Below are positions 17,608-26,014 of a stretch of 64,000 nt of DNA, piece by piece (the first letter of the stretch is position 1; every line of letters begins with the position of its first letter). Made by a program: the position numbers and the translations under genes. Source of the DNA: Rhizorhabdus phycosphaerae (GTDB taxonomy: Bacteria > Pseudomonadota > Alphaproteobacteria > Sphingomonadales > Sphingomonadaceae); NCBI RefSeq assembly GCF_011044255.1, contig NZ_CP049107.1, forward strand, positions 2,009,501-2,073,500, read 5' to 3'. The notes under the pieces were generated by a model, which was not told where the DNA came from, searched no databases, and saw only the letters and a list, made by a program, of their open reading frames with translations.

Positions 17608-19241
17608 GCGACGCCATTTACAGCTATGGCAAGATGCTGCGCGCAAGTGCGGCGGCACATGGCGCCTCCGACGCGCTGGTTTTTCCAGGCCGCCGTCTCA
17701 CCCACGCCGATCTCTATGCTTCGGCCCGCCGCTGGGCGAAGGCGCTGCTCGCGATGGGGGTCGAGCCCGGCCAGAATATCGGCATATTGCTGACCACGCG
17801 TCCCGAATTCGTCGAGGTCATGTTCGGCGCGACGATGATCGGCGCGGTCGCTGTGCCGGTCAATGCGCGCTACCAGGCGCATGAGCTGGCCTTCCTGGTG
17901 CGCGACGCCGATCTGGTCGCGCTCGTCACGACGGGTGCGGTTACCGACCAGCTCAATTTCTCCGAACGGCTGAAGACCGCCTTCCCCGCCCTGTGCGACG
18001 CCGACCCGAAGGCGCTCGCGCTCGACGACGCGCCACTGCTGCGCGCGATCATCTGCCTCGACCCGCCCTGCCAGCCCTTCATGCTGTCGGCCGACGAAGC
18101 CCTGTCCAGGGGCGCTGCAATCGATGATGCCAGCGTCGATGCACGGATCGACGCGGTCGATCCCGAGCAGATTGCGCTGGTCCTCTACACATCGGGCACC
18201 ACCGCCAATCCCAAGGGCGCGCTGATCAGCCACCGCGCGATCGTCGGCAACAGCCGCAATCTCGGCAAGCGCTATCGCATCACGTCCGAGGACAAGGTCT
18301 GGTCGCCGCTGCCGATCTTCCACATCGCCGGCATCCTGCCGCTGACGATGGTCCTCGATGCCGGCGGCGCCTATCTGACGGTGCCGCATTTCGATGCCGA
18401 AACCGCGTTGGCGATGCTCGGCCGCGAGGGGGCGACGGTCGCCTATCCGAGCTTCGTCACGATCATGCAGGACCTGATCACCCACCCGACCTTCGCGACG
18501 ACCGACCTGTCGAAGCTGCGCCTGATGAACTCCAACTTCGCCGTCCAGCCCGCCTGGATCAAGGAAGCGATGACCAAGGCGATGCCGCACACCATCCAGG
18601 TCGGCACCTATGGCCTGACCGAGGGCGCGGGGACGATCTGCACCAGCCGCATCGACGATCCTTTCGAACTGCGGACAGGGCGCCTGGGCGTGCCGCTCGA
18701 CGAGTGGGAAGTCCGGATCGTCGATCCCGAAACCGGCCAAGATTGCGGGCTCGGCGAGCGCGGCGAGATCGTTGCGCGCGGGCCGAACATGCTGAAAGGC
18801 TATTACAAGGCGCCCGACAAGACCGCCGAGGTCATCCGCGACGGCTGGTTCTTCACCGGCGACATCGGCTCGTTCGACGAGAGTGGGCACATCATGTTCC
18901 ACGGCCGCACCAAGGACATGCTCAAGGTCGGCGGCGAGAATGTCGCAGCCGCCGAGATCGAGGCGATGCTCCAGTCGCATCCGGCGGTGAAGCTGGCGCA
19001 GGTCGTGGGCCTGCCCGACGCGCGCTATGTCGAGGTGCCCGCCGCCTTCATCGAACTGGTCGACGGCGGCCAGACCTCCGAGGCCGAACTGATCGCCCAT
19101 TGCCGCGGCAAACTGGCCGGGTTCAAGATTCCCCGCCATGTCCGCTTCATCGACGAATGGCCGATGTCGACGTCGAAGATTCAGAAGTTCAAGCTGCGCA
19201 CGCAGCTGGTCGAGGAACTGGGACTGGGAGAGGCCGCATGA
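17604..19241 (+). CDS. AMP-dependent acyl-CoA ligase
   Basis: 545-residue member of the acyl/aryl-CoA synthetase family that activates a carboxylic acid through an acyl-adenylate. The P-loop is LYTSGTTANPKGALISH, followed by YGLTEGAGTI (A5), GWFFTGDIG (A7), the hinge HGRTKDMLKVGGENV (A8) and the catalytic lysine in TSKIQKFKL (A10). It lies between two ABM-fold genes with overlapping starts on both sides, so the three are co-translated. Its substrate is probably an acid produced by the neighbouring Rieske enzymes or the imported compound itself; which one is not visible. Confidence 0.93.
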   Translation: MSDAIYSYGKMLRASAAAHGASDALVFPGRRLTHADLYASARRWAKALLAMGVEPGQNIGILLTTRPEFVEVMFGATMIGAVAVPVNARYQAHELAFLVRDADLVALVTTGAVTDQLNFSERLKTAFPALCDADPKALALDDAPLLRAIICLDPPCQPFMLSADEALSRGAAIDDASVDARIDAVDPEQIALVLYTSGTTANPKGALISHRAIVGNSRNLGKRYRITSEDKVWSPLPIFHIAGILPLTMVLDAGGAYLTVPHFDAETALAMLGREGATVAYPSFVTIMQDLITHPTFATTDLSKLRLMNSNFAVQPAWIKEAMTKAMPHTIQVGTYGLTEGAGTICTSRIDDPFELRTGRLGVPLDEWEVRIVDPETGQDCGLGERGEIVARGPNMLKGYYKAPDKTAEVIRDGWFFTGDIGSFDESGHIMFHGRTKDMLKVGGENVAAAEIEAMLQSHPAVKLAQVVGLPDARYVEVPAAFIELVDGGQTSEAELIAHCRGKLAGFKIPRHVRFIDEWPMSTSKIQKFKLRTQLVEELGLGEAA

Positions 19242-19534
19242 GCGGGAAGAGTTTCATCGCCGAACTGCGTGCCAAACCGGGCCGCGGCGCCGATCTGATC
19301 GCGCTCCAGTGCGAGCTGAAGGGTCTGGTGTTCCAGAACGAACCCGACGCATTGGTCTACGAGCTGTTTCAGTCCGAGGAGGATCCGGACCTGTTCCAGG
19401 TCGTCGCCACCTTCCGCGACGATGCCGCCTTCGACCATCATATGCACATCGACTTCCACGACCGGCTGGTGCCGCCGATCCTCGATTGCGTCGAAGGGGA
19501 GATGAAGATCGCTTTCTACCGGTCGCTGAGCTGA
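19238..19534 (+). CDS. ABM-fold protein 2
   Basis: 98 residues with the same dimeric alpha-beta barrel pattern as the gene at 17311: AELRAKPGRGADLIALQCELKGLV, NEPDALVYELFQSEEDPDLFQVVATFRDDAAFDHHMHIDFH. Sequence similarity between the two is low by eye, so they probably have different substrates or form a heteromer. The ATG overlaps the CoA-ligase stop by four bases, and its own stop overlaps the next start (TGATG). Confidence 0.82.
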   Translation: MSGKSFIAELRAKPGRGADLIALQCELKGLVFQNEPDALVYELFQSEEDPDLFQVVATFRDDAAFDHHMHIDFHDRLVPPILDCVEGEMKIAFYRSLS

Positions 19535-20115
19535 TGCCGAGCGCGGCCGATCTCGACGACCTGATCGCCCGGCGCGACATCTATGCGATCCTGACCCGCT
19601 ATTCGCGGGCGCTCGACCGCTCCGACGTCGAGGCGATGAAGACCGTCTACTGGCCCGACGGGATCGACAATCACGGCGTGTTCAACGGCAATGCCGCCGA
19701 GTTCGCCGAGTTCATCGTGCGCGAAATCCAGAACTGGTTCGAGGTCACGATGCACGGCCTGATGAACGTGCATATGGAGATCGACGGCGACAGCGCTTTC
19801 ACCGAGACCTACCTGTTCGCCTATCACAAGGTCCGGGCCGAGAAGGCCGACGAGATTTTCGGCTCGCGCTACATGGCGATGTTCGAGGGCCATGGTCTCG
19901 ATGCCGAGCATCATCATTTCTATTTCGGCGGGCGCTATCTCGACCGCTTCGAGCGGCGAGACGGCGAATGGCGGATCTTCCATCGCCAGGTCGTGATGGA
20001 CTGGAACGACAACAAGCCATCGGGCGAGATCCTGACCCAGGGCATGTTCGCCACGCTCGAACCGCGCGGCGAGCGCGGAGCTGGCGATCTGGTGTTCGGT
20101 AAGGGCGGCCTTTGA
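19534..20115 (+). CDS. SnoaL/NTF2-like protein
   Basis: 193 residues, cone-shaped NTF2-like fold: helical start DLDDLIARRDIYAILTRYSRALDRSDVEAMKTVYWPDGID, then strands ending RYLDRFERRDGEWRIFHRQVVMDW. Proteins of this group (bile-acid dehydratase BaiE, SnoaL and beta subunits of ring hydroxylases share the fold) act as dehydratases, cyclases or small-subunit partners. No dioxygenase beta subunit is otherwise visible, but this gene lacks the typical beta-subunit length context, so a hydratase-like role is equally possible. It is the last gene of the ligase operon. Confidence 0.82.
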   Translation: MPSAADLDDLIARRDIYAILTRYSRALDRSDVEAMKTVYWPDGIDNHGVFNGNAAEFAEFIVREIQNWFEVTMHGLMNVHMEIDGDSAFTETYLFAYHKVRAEKADEIFGSRYMAMFEGHGLDAEHHHFYFGGRYLDRFERRDGEWRIFHRQVVMDWNDNKPSGEILTQGMFATLEPRGERGAGDLVFGKGGL

Positions 20116-20223
20116 CACCCGCCCCACATAATAGTCCTAAGAGCTAGCCGCCGTCCCGCGCGGCTCGGAAGCCGGGGCGGCCAGGCCTGCAAAGGGGTGG
20201 CCAGGACGTCCCGGCTCTCCTCC

Positions 20224-21669
20224 TCAGAGGAGAGTGGGAGTCTCGATCAGGTGAGCGAGCGCGGCCATGAAGCGACCGCCATCGGCACCGTCGATAGCGC
20301 GGTGATCGCACGACAGCGACAGGTGCAGCACTGGCACGATCCGGATCGCCCCGTGATCGTCGATCGGTTCGGGCCGCGCGGTACCGACGGCGAGGATCGC
20401 CCCCTGTGGCGGGTTGATGATCGCGTCGAACTGCTCGACCCCGAATCCGCCGAGATTGGATAGCGAGAAGCTGCCGCCGCTGAACTCTTCGGCCTTGAGC
20501 TTGCCGCTGCGCGCGCGCTGGGCGAGCCCGGCCATGCGTTCGGAAATCTGCTCGACCGACAGTTCGTCGGCCCCCTGGACGATCGGCGTGACCAACCCGC
20601 GCTCGGTCGCGACCGCCACGGCGATATCGGCCGAACCGAAGCGGTGGATGTCCTGGCCATGGACCTGGATATTGACCTGCGGCACCTCCATCAGCGCCAG
20701 CGCGCAGGCGCGGATCAGATAGTCGTTGACGCTGGGCCGCTGCCCTTGAACCGCCGCCCGCAAGGCGAGCAGACGATCGGCGCGCACGCGGCGACGGACA
20801 TAGAAATGCGGGATCTGCTGCTTCGCCTCGGTCAGACGCCGCGCGATCGTTCGCCGCATCGACGTCATCGGCACGACATCGACCGAGCCAGGAGCTGCCG
20901 GCGGTGGAGCTACAGGTGCCGCAGCAGCCGGCGCAGGGGCGGCAGGCACAGTCTGCGCGACGGGCGCTGGAGCCTGAGCCGGAACGGCAGCCAGCACATC
21001 CACCTTGCGCACCCGGCCGCGCGGGCCCGAGCCGGCGACCGTAGCGAGATCGACCGCATTGATCGCCGCGATGCGTCGGGCCATCGGGGTCGCGAAGACC
21101 GGCGAGGCCGGCGTCGGCGGCAGCACGCCAACGAGCGACGGGGCAACCGCGGGGCGGAGAGCCTCGTCGACGTCCTGCGCAGTGATACGGCCACCGCGTC
21201 CGGACCCCGTCAGCGCGGCGACGTCGAGACCGCCCGCCAGCGCCTTTTCACGCGCAACCGGACTGATGGCCATGCCATCGGGGATGGCGACCTGAGCGGG
21301 GAGCGCATCGGCGACCGGCGCGGCTGCAGCCGGCGCAGGCCCCTCATCGCCGTCCGGCGCGAAGCCTGCGTCGACGGCCTTGAAGGATGCGACGACTGCG
21401 TCGATCTCGGCGGCCGTCGCCTCGCCGCCGTCCGACAGCACCGCAAGCAGCGCGCCGACCGGATAGGTCTGGCCGGGCTCGGCGATCAGGCGCACGAAAC
21501 GACCTTCGGCCTCGGCCTCGACCTCATTGGTGATCTTGTCGGTCTCGATGAGGGTCAGCACCGTGCCCTTGGCGAAGGGCTGGTTCTCGGCGACCTGCCA
21601 TTCGGCAAGCGTGCCTTCGCTCATCTCGATGCCCCATTTGGGCATGGTGAACGGCTTGAGCTTGGCCAT
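20224..21669 (-). CDS. 2-oxo-acid dehydrogenase E2 (dihydrolipoamide acyltransferase)
   Basis: 481 residues from the ATG at 21669. Order: lipoyl domain (residues 1-80, lipoyl Lys45 in ETDKITNEV), a linker, a first peripheral subunit-binding domain (about 134-170, SPVAREKALAGGLDVAALTG), a second one (about 191-228, TPMARRIAAINAVDLATVAG), an Ala/Pro linker, and the acyltransferase domain ending with the active-site HRAIDG (His456, Asp460). Two binding domains in tandem are unusual. It is the last gene of the SDR-Rieske-E1 alpha-E1 beta-E2 operon. It moves an acyl group from E1 to CoA. No E3 (dihydrolipoamide dehydrogenase) is encoded nearby. Confidence 0.93.
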   Translation of the reverse strand: MAKLKPFTMPKWGIEMSEGTLAEWQVAENQPFAKGTVLTLIETDKITNEVEAEAEGRFVRLIAEPGQTYPVGALLAVLSDGGEATAAEIDAVVASFKAVDAGFAPDGDEGPAPAAAAPVADALPAQVAIPDGMAISPVAREKALAGGLDVAALTGSGRGGRITAQDVDEALRPAVAPSLVGVLPPTPASPVFATPMARRIAAINAVDLATVAGSGPRGRVRKVDVLAAVPAQAPAPVAQTVPAAPAPAAAAPVAPPPAAPGSVDVVPMTSMRRTIARRLTEAKQQIPHFYVRRRVRADRLLALRAAVQGQRPSVNDYLIRACALALMEVPQVNIQVHGQDIHRFGSADIAVAVATERGLVTPIVQGADELSVEQISERMAGLAQRARSGKLKAEEFSGGSFSLSNLGGFGVEQFDAIINPPQGAILAVGTARPEPIDDHGAIRIVPVLHLSLSCDHRAIDGADGGRFMAALAHLIETPTLL

Positions 21670-21680
21670 CGCGTCTTTCC

Positions 21681-22688
21681 TCAGCGCGCGAGGACGCGGC
21701 GGACCGCAGCCTCGATCTTCTGGGGAGACGGCACCCAGGCCCGTTCGAGTTCGCGTGCGAAGGGGATAGGGCTGTGCGGGCCTGTGACCAGCTCCGGCGG
21801 GGCCTTGAGGCTGGTGAAGCCCTTGGTCGCGACCAGCGCGCAGATATCGGCTGCCAGGCTGCACCGCGGCGGGCTTTCGTCGACGACCACGAGCCGACCG
21901 GTGGCCTCGACCGAGTCGAGAATGGCCTCCTCGTCGAGCGGGCTCGTCGTGCGCAGATCGATCAGATCGCAGCCGATGCCGTCGGCAGCGAGCTTGTCGG
22001 CGGCTTTCTCGGAGAAGTTCACCATGCGGCCGCAGGCGACGATGGTCACGTCCCCACCCTCGCGGACCATCCGCGCCTCGCCAAAGCGCTGGCGATAGTC
22101 GCCCTCGGGCACCTCGCCCTTCACGCCGTACATCGCCTTATGTTCGAAGAACATGACCGGGTCGTCGCCCCGCAGCGCCTCGGTCAGCAGACCCTTGGCA
22201 TCGGCCGGTGTTGCGGGCAGCACGACCTTCAGGCCGGGCATGGCGGTCAGCATTGCATAGACCGACTGGCTGTGCTGGGCGGCCGTGTTCATGCCGGCGC
22301 CATAGATCAGGCGGATGACGGCGGGGCACTTGGTCTTGCCGCCGAACATATAGCGGAACTTGGCAATCTGGTTCCAGATCTGGTCGAGGCTGACGCCGAC
22401 GAAATCGGCGAACATCAACTCGGCAACCGGTCGCTTGCCGGCGAGCGCCGCGCCCGCCGCCGCGCCGACGATCGCGCTTTCGGAAATCGGCGTGTCGATC
22501 ACCCGGTCGGGGCCGAACTTCGCATAGAGCCCGCCCGAGGTGCCCCAGATGCCGCCGATCGCTTCCGGACCGCCAGCGGTGCCGTTGCCGCCGACGACGT
22601 CCTCGCCCAGCAGCATGATGTTCGGGTCGCGCTCCATTTCCGCATGCAGGGTCTGCAAGATGGCATCGCGGATGGTCATGATCGCCAT
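21681..22688 (-). CDS. 2-oxo-acid dehydrogenase E1, beta subunit
   Basis: 335 residues from the ATG at 22688, preceded by GAGAGGGG; further ATG codons at 22679 and TTG at 22706 are possible. The family features are MTIRDAILQTLHAEMERDPNIMLLGEDV, GFSEXX-type segments such as TPISESAIVGAAAGAALAG and the central FADFVGVSLDQIWNQIAKFRYMFGG. With the alpha subunit it forms the thiamine-diphosphate E1 of an acetoin/branched-chain/pyruvate-type complex. The stop-to-start gap from E1 alpha is 14 bases. Confidence 0.93.
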   Translation of the reverse strand: MAIMTIRDAILQTLHAEMERDPNIMLLGEDVVGGNGTAGGPEAIGGIWGTSGGLYAKFGPDRVIDTPISESAIVGAAAGAALAGKRPVAELMFADFVGVSLDQIWNQIAKFRYMFGGKTKCPAVIRLIYGAGMNTAAQHSQSVYAMLTAMPGLKVVLPATPADAKGLLTEALRGDDPVMFFEHKAMYGVKGEVPEGDYRQRFGEARMVREGGDVTIVACGRMVNFSEKAADKLAADGIGCDLIDLRTTSPLDEEAILDSVEATGRLVVVDESPPRCSLAADICALVATKGFTSLKAPPELVTGPHSPIPFARELERAWVPSPQKIEAAVRRVLAR

Positions 22689-22702
22689 GTCAGCAGCCCC
22701 TC

Positions 22703-23677
22703 TCAATAATAGTCGACATAGACGTCTTCGGCGACGGTCGCCGGGTCGGGGGCCGGGGCGGCACGCGCCTCGGTCACCGATGCGTCGATCAGCGCCGCCA
22801 CTTCGGCGTCGATCGCGTCGAGCTCGGCCGCGTCGAGCAGCTTCGCCGCGCCCACGCGCGCACGGAAGGCTTTGAGGCAGTCGCGCTCGTCGCGGAGGCG
22901 GTCGACCTCGCCCTTGCCGCGATAGCGTTGCGGATCACCCTCGAAATGGCCGTAGAAGCGCTCGGTATCGAGCTCGATCGCCGCCGGCCCGTTGCCGGCG
23001 CGGACATAGTCGAGCAGCTCGCGCATCGTCTCATAGGTGTCGAAATAGTCGCAGCCATTGGCCCGCCAGGCCCGCATGCCGAAGGCCTCCGCGCGGCTGG
23101 CGATGTCCTTGGACGTGCCGACGGCGTAGGCGTCGCCGGTATGTTCGGAATAATGATTATTCTCGAACACGAAGATCGCCGGGGCCTTGGTCACCACCGC
23201 CATGTTCATCGCTTCGAAGGTCGTCCCCTGGTTGCAGGCGCCGTCGCCCGAGAAAGCGATCGCCACACGGCCCTTGCCGTCGAGCTTCGCCGCGAGCGCC
23301 GCGCCGACCGCCTGCGGCGCACCGCCACCGACGATACCGTTGGCCCCCAGCATGCCGACCGACAGATCGGCGATGTGCATCGATCCGCCACGCCCCTTGC
23401 AGAGACCGCCGGCCTTGCCGAAGATCTCCTGCATCATGCCCGGCACATCGCAGCCCTTGGCGATGCAATGACCATGGCCGCGATGGGTCGACACGATCAT
23501 GTCCTCGACGGTCAGATGGTCGCAGACGCCGACGGCGACGGCTTCCTGCCCCGCATAGAGATGGGTGAAGCCGGCGATCTCACCGGTCTTGATCTCGTCG
23601 TGCAGCCTTTCCTCGAACTGGCGGATGGTCGCCATGCGCCGATAGGCGCCGAGAAGCTCGTCGCGGCTCAGTTGCAT
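22703..23677 (-). CDS. 2-oxo-acid dehydrogenase E1, alpha subunit
   Basis: 324 residues from the ATG at 23677 (ribosome site GAAGGAAGCAGG). Thiamine-diphosphate/Mg binding motif GDGACNQGTTFEAMNMAVV ending in FENNHYSE, and the usual IVSTHRGHGHCIAKG and GKAGGLCKGRGGSMHIAD segments. Decarboxylates a 2-oxo acid. The small size and the GRGGSMH segment match the acetoin-dehydrogenase-like AcoA group. It lies 10 bases after the Rieske gene in the same operon, so the complex likely handles a 2-oxo acid formed downstream of the oxygenase; this is inference. Confidence 0.93.
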   Translation of the reverse strand: MQLSRDELLGAYRRMATIRQFEERLHDEIKTGEIAGFTHLYAGQEAVAVGVCDHLTVEDMIVSTHRGHGHCIAKGCDVPGMMQEIFGKAGGLCKGRGGSMHIADLSVGMLGANGIVGGGAPQAVGAALAAKLDGKGRVAIAFSGDGACNQGTTFEAMNMAVVTKAPAIFVFENNHYSEHTGDAYAVGTSKDIASRAEAFGMRAWRANGCDYFDTYETMRELLDYVRAGNGPAAIELDTERFYGHFEGDPQRYRGKGEVDRLRDERDCLKAFRARVGAAKLLDAAELDAIDAEVAALIDASVTEARAAPAPDPATVAEDVYVDYY

Positions 23678-23687
23678 CCTGCTTCCT

Positions 23688-25019
23688 TCAGATGTCGCCC
23701 GGCTTCTTGCCGCCCGGCCCGTAGACATAGTCGTCCAGCACCTTGTGGAAGTGCCGGATGCGAAGTTCCTGATCGCCGATCCACAGGCCGGGAAATGCAT
23801 CGGACTGCATCCCCTTCTGTACCGTCGGCAGGTTGAAGGCGTCCTGATCGAGCACCTGCCCGATCGACTTCTCGCCATGCTTGAAGTGGCGGTGCTTGAC
23901 CCGCTCCGGCCACTCCTCGCCCTCGGGGACGAGCTCGAGCACCCAGATGTCGTAGAGCATCTTGTTCGGATCGGTCGCGTGCGGGCGCTGCCGGAACATC
24001 ATCACGTCGTCGGCATGGACGTTCAGCGAGACGTTCGGGAAGATGGTGTAATGGTAATCGTCGGTCAGCTGATCGTCGTTCAGCTCAGAATAGTCCTTGC
24101 CCTGCGACTTGCCATGCTTGCGCTTGAACAGCTGCACGTCGCGGCGAATGTCGCTGACGCGGCCTTCATATTCGGCCGGATCCATGCCGGCCTTGACCAT
24201 GATCTCGTAAATCGCAGGCGGGATCGACGAGGGCAGCGCGACGCGACCCGAAATGGCGGCGAAGGGGACGAGATAGCGGCTGTGCCGCTCATAGACGTCG
24301 ATCTGCGCATTGGTGTCGTCGAGATACCATTGCAGCTGCGGGTGGATGCCCTGGACGTGATAGACTTCGCTGAAGGCATCGACGCTTGCCTTCCAGTTGC
24401 AGTCCCATTCGACGGTGACGTCGCGTTGCCACGCCATCCGCTCCATATGATAGGGGTTCAGGTGCTGCGGCATCGGCGCGAGGAAGTCCTCGAGCGGCTC
24501 GACGTCGGGGTTGAGCGAGAACCAGACGAAGCTGCCCCATTCGCCGCACGGATAAGAGGGAAGCTTCATCCCGGGGGGACCACCCTGCGGGAAGGTCGCC
24601 ATGTCGGGAATGCGCTCGATGCAGCCGTCGAGCCCGTAGGTCCAGTGGTGGTAGAGGCAGCGGAACGCCTCCGCATTGCCCAGGCCCTCGGGACGCAAGC
24701 GGTTGCCGCGATGGAGGCAGACATTGGGGAAAGCGCGCACCGAGCCGTCCTTCTGACGGACGATGATGACGCTCTCCTTGCCGATGTCGGTGCAGATATA
24801 GTCGCCCGGCTCCTTGATGTCGCACGAGCGACCACCGAGCAGCCAGACCTTCGTCCAGACATGCTCCCATTCGAGCTTCATGAACTCTTCGGACGTGTAA
24901 CGGGCTGCCGGGATCACGTCATAGCCGAGATCCGGGTCCTCCGCCTTCGCGGCCGGGGTGCCATTGGGCCAGTCCTCGGGATTGACCCGGATGACATCGA
25001 CCTTGCGCTTCACGTCCAT
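23688..25019 (-). CDS. Rieske non-heme iron oxygenase, alpha subunit (copy 3)
   Basis: 443 residues. Rieske ligands are in NVCLHRGNRL and RCLYHHWTYG; the catalytic half has DAFSEVYHVQGIHPQL with the iron-binding histidines. It shares with the two Rieske proteins at 10.5-13.2 kb the segments LNDDQLTDDYHYTIFPN and the ending RIRHFHKVLDDY, showing common descent. It is the second gene of a five-gene operon (SDR, Rieske, E1 alpha, E1 beta, E2) under the operator at 25869. No dedicated reductase or ferredoxin is near. Confidence 0.92.
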   Translation of the reverse strand: MDVKRKVDVIRVNPEDWPNGTPAAKAEDPDLGYDVIPAARYTSEEFMKLEWEHVWTKVWLLGGRSCDIKEPGDYICTDIGKESVIIVRQKDGSVRAFPNVCLHRGNRLRPEGLGNAEAFRCLYHHWTYGLDGCIERIPDMATFPQGGPPGMKLPSYPCGEWGSFVWFSLNPDVEPLEDFLAPMPQHLNPYHMERMAWQRDVTVEWDCNWKASVDAFSEVYHVQGIHPQLQWYLDDTNAQIDVYERHSRYLVPFAAISGRVALPSSIPPAIYEIMVKAGMDPAEYEGRVSDIRRDVQLFKRKHGKSQGKDYSELNDDQLTDDYHYTIFPNVSLNVHADDVMMFRQRPHATDPNKMLYDIWVLELVPEGEEWPERVKHRHFKHGEKSIGQVLDQDAFNLPTVQKGMQSDAFPGLWIGDQELRIRHFHKVLDDYVYGPGGKKPGDI

Positions 25020-25032
25020 CGCGGGGGCGACC

Positions 25033-25794
25033 TCAGAAATGCGTCCGGTTAGTGAAGGCCCCGTCGACGACGAGGTGCGATCCGTTGCACCAGCTGGCCG
25101 CCGGGCTCGCCATGAACACGACGCAGCGGGCGATCTCCTCGGGCGTGCCGAGACGACCGGCCGGATGCTGCCGCAGCTGGGACTGGTAGAACTTCTCCAT
25201 CGTCCCCTTGATCATGTCCCAGTTGCCGCCCTCGAACTCGACCGGACCGGGGGAGACGACGTTGACGCGGATGCCATCCTTGCCGTGGAACAGGGCGAGT
25301 TGCTTGCCCCAGGTGACGAGCGACGCCTTCATCGCGTTATAGGGCTGCGGCCCACCCATCGCCTCGCCGGCGGAGGTGGTGGCGATCAGGACGATGGATC
25401 CCGACTTCTGCTCGACCATGCGCGGGAGCACGGCCTCGACCGCGCGGACCGGGCCCATCACGTCGACCTCGAACGCATTGTGCCAATATTTCTCGCTGCC
25501 CAGGCCGCCGCCCGCCGAGGAAATCGGGATAAGGACGTCGCAGCCGTCGAGCGCATCGATGGCCCAATTCAGCCAGTCCTTGTAATCGTCCGCCTTCTTC
25601 ACGTTGACGGCCTTGCCGACGACGTTGGTACCATAGCGCTTCAGGCTGGCGACCGCGTCCTTTACGCCGTCCTCGGACCGCGCGGCGATGGCGAGATCGC
25701 AGCCTTCGCGCGCCAGTGTTTCGGCCACCGCCATGCCGATGCCGCGCGCGGCTCCGACGACGATCGCCTTCTTCCCCTGCAAACCGAGATCCAC
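25033..25794 (-). CDS. Short-chain dehydrogenase/reductase (SDR)
   Basis: 253 residues from the GTG at 25794, which follows GGAGAGG; an upstream frame to 25980 runs through the operators and is not credible. The cofactor motif GAARGIG is at residues 14-20, a catalytic Ser lies in IATTSAGEAMGG and the Tyr-x3-Lys pair in PYNAMKASL. It oxidises or reduces an alcohol/ketone, plausibly the dihydrodiol or hydroxyl product of the adjacent Rieske oxygenase. It is the first gene of the operon, with the operator 75 bases upstream. Confidence 0.9.
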   Translation of the reverse strand: MDLGLQGKKAIVVGAARGIGMAVAETLAREGCDLAIAARSEDGVKDAVASLKRYGTNVVGKAVNVKKADDYKDWLNWAIDALDGCDVLIPISSAGGGLGSEKYWHNAFEVDVMGPVRAVEAVLPRMVEQKSGSIVLIATTSAGEAMGGPQPYNAMKASLVTWGKQLALFHGKDGIRVNVVSPGPVEFEGGNWDMIKGTMEKFYQSQLRQHPAGRLGTPEEIARCVVFMASPAASWCNGSHLVVDGAFTNRTHF

Positions 25795-25868
25795 TCTACC
25801 TCTCCGATCTTCACGACCCTCTGGCGTCGCCGCCTTTCTGCACCGAGGCTTCGCGCCAAGGCAAGATG

Positions 25869-25888
25869 AAAACATGCATGAATGTTTT
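25869..25888. promoter_or_regulatory. Candidate TetR operator, site 4 (SDR operon promoter)
   Basis: AAAACATGCATGAATGTTTT, 19 of 20 identical to site 1. It lies in the divergent region between the SDR operon and the TetR gene. Confidence 0.7.
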
Positions 25889-25973
25889 TTATTGGGTCCC
25901 GCACTCTCCCTGCAGCATCGCGGTCCGATTATGCTATGGGCGCCTCGACGAGGCTGCTTGACAGCCTGCATGA

Positions 25974-25993
25974 AAAACAAACATGATTGTTTC
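25974..25993. promoter_or_regulatory. Candidate TetR operator, site 5 (autoregulation)
   Basis: AAAACAAACATGATTGTTTC, 17 of 20 identical to site 1, ending 21 bases before the TetR start codon, a position typical of self-repression. Confidence 0.65.
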
Positions 25994-26014
25994 TCGAAAA
26001 GGAATTTCCGTACG

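Noticed and set aside
20215-20234. Hairpin CTCTCCTC-CTCA-GAGGAGAG between convergent operons
   Set aside because: It overlaps the E2 stop codon and has no T-run, so it is not supported as a terminator.
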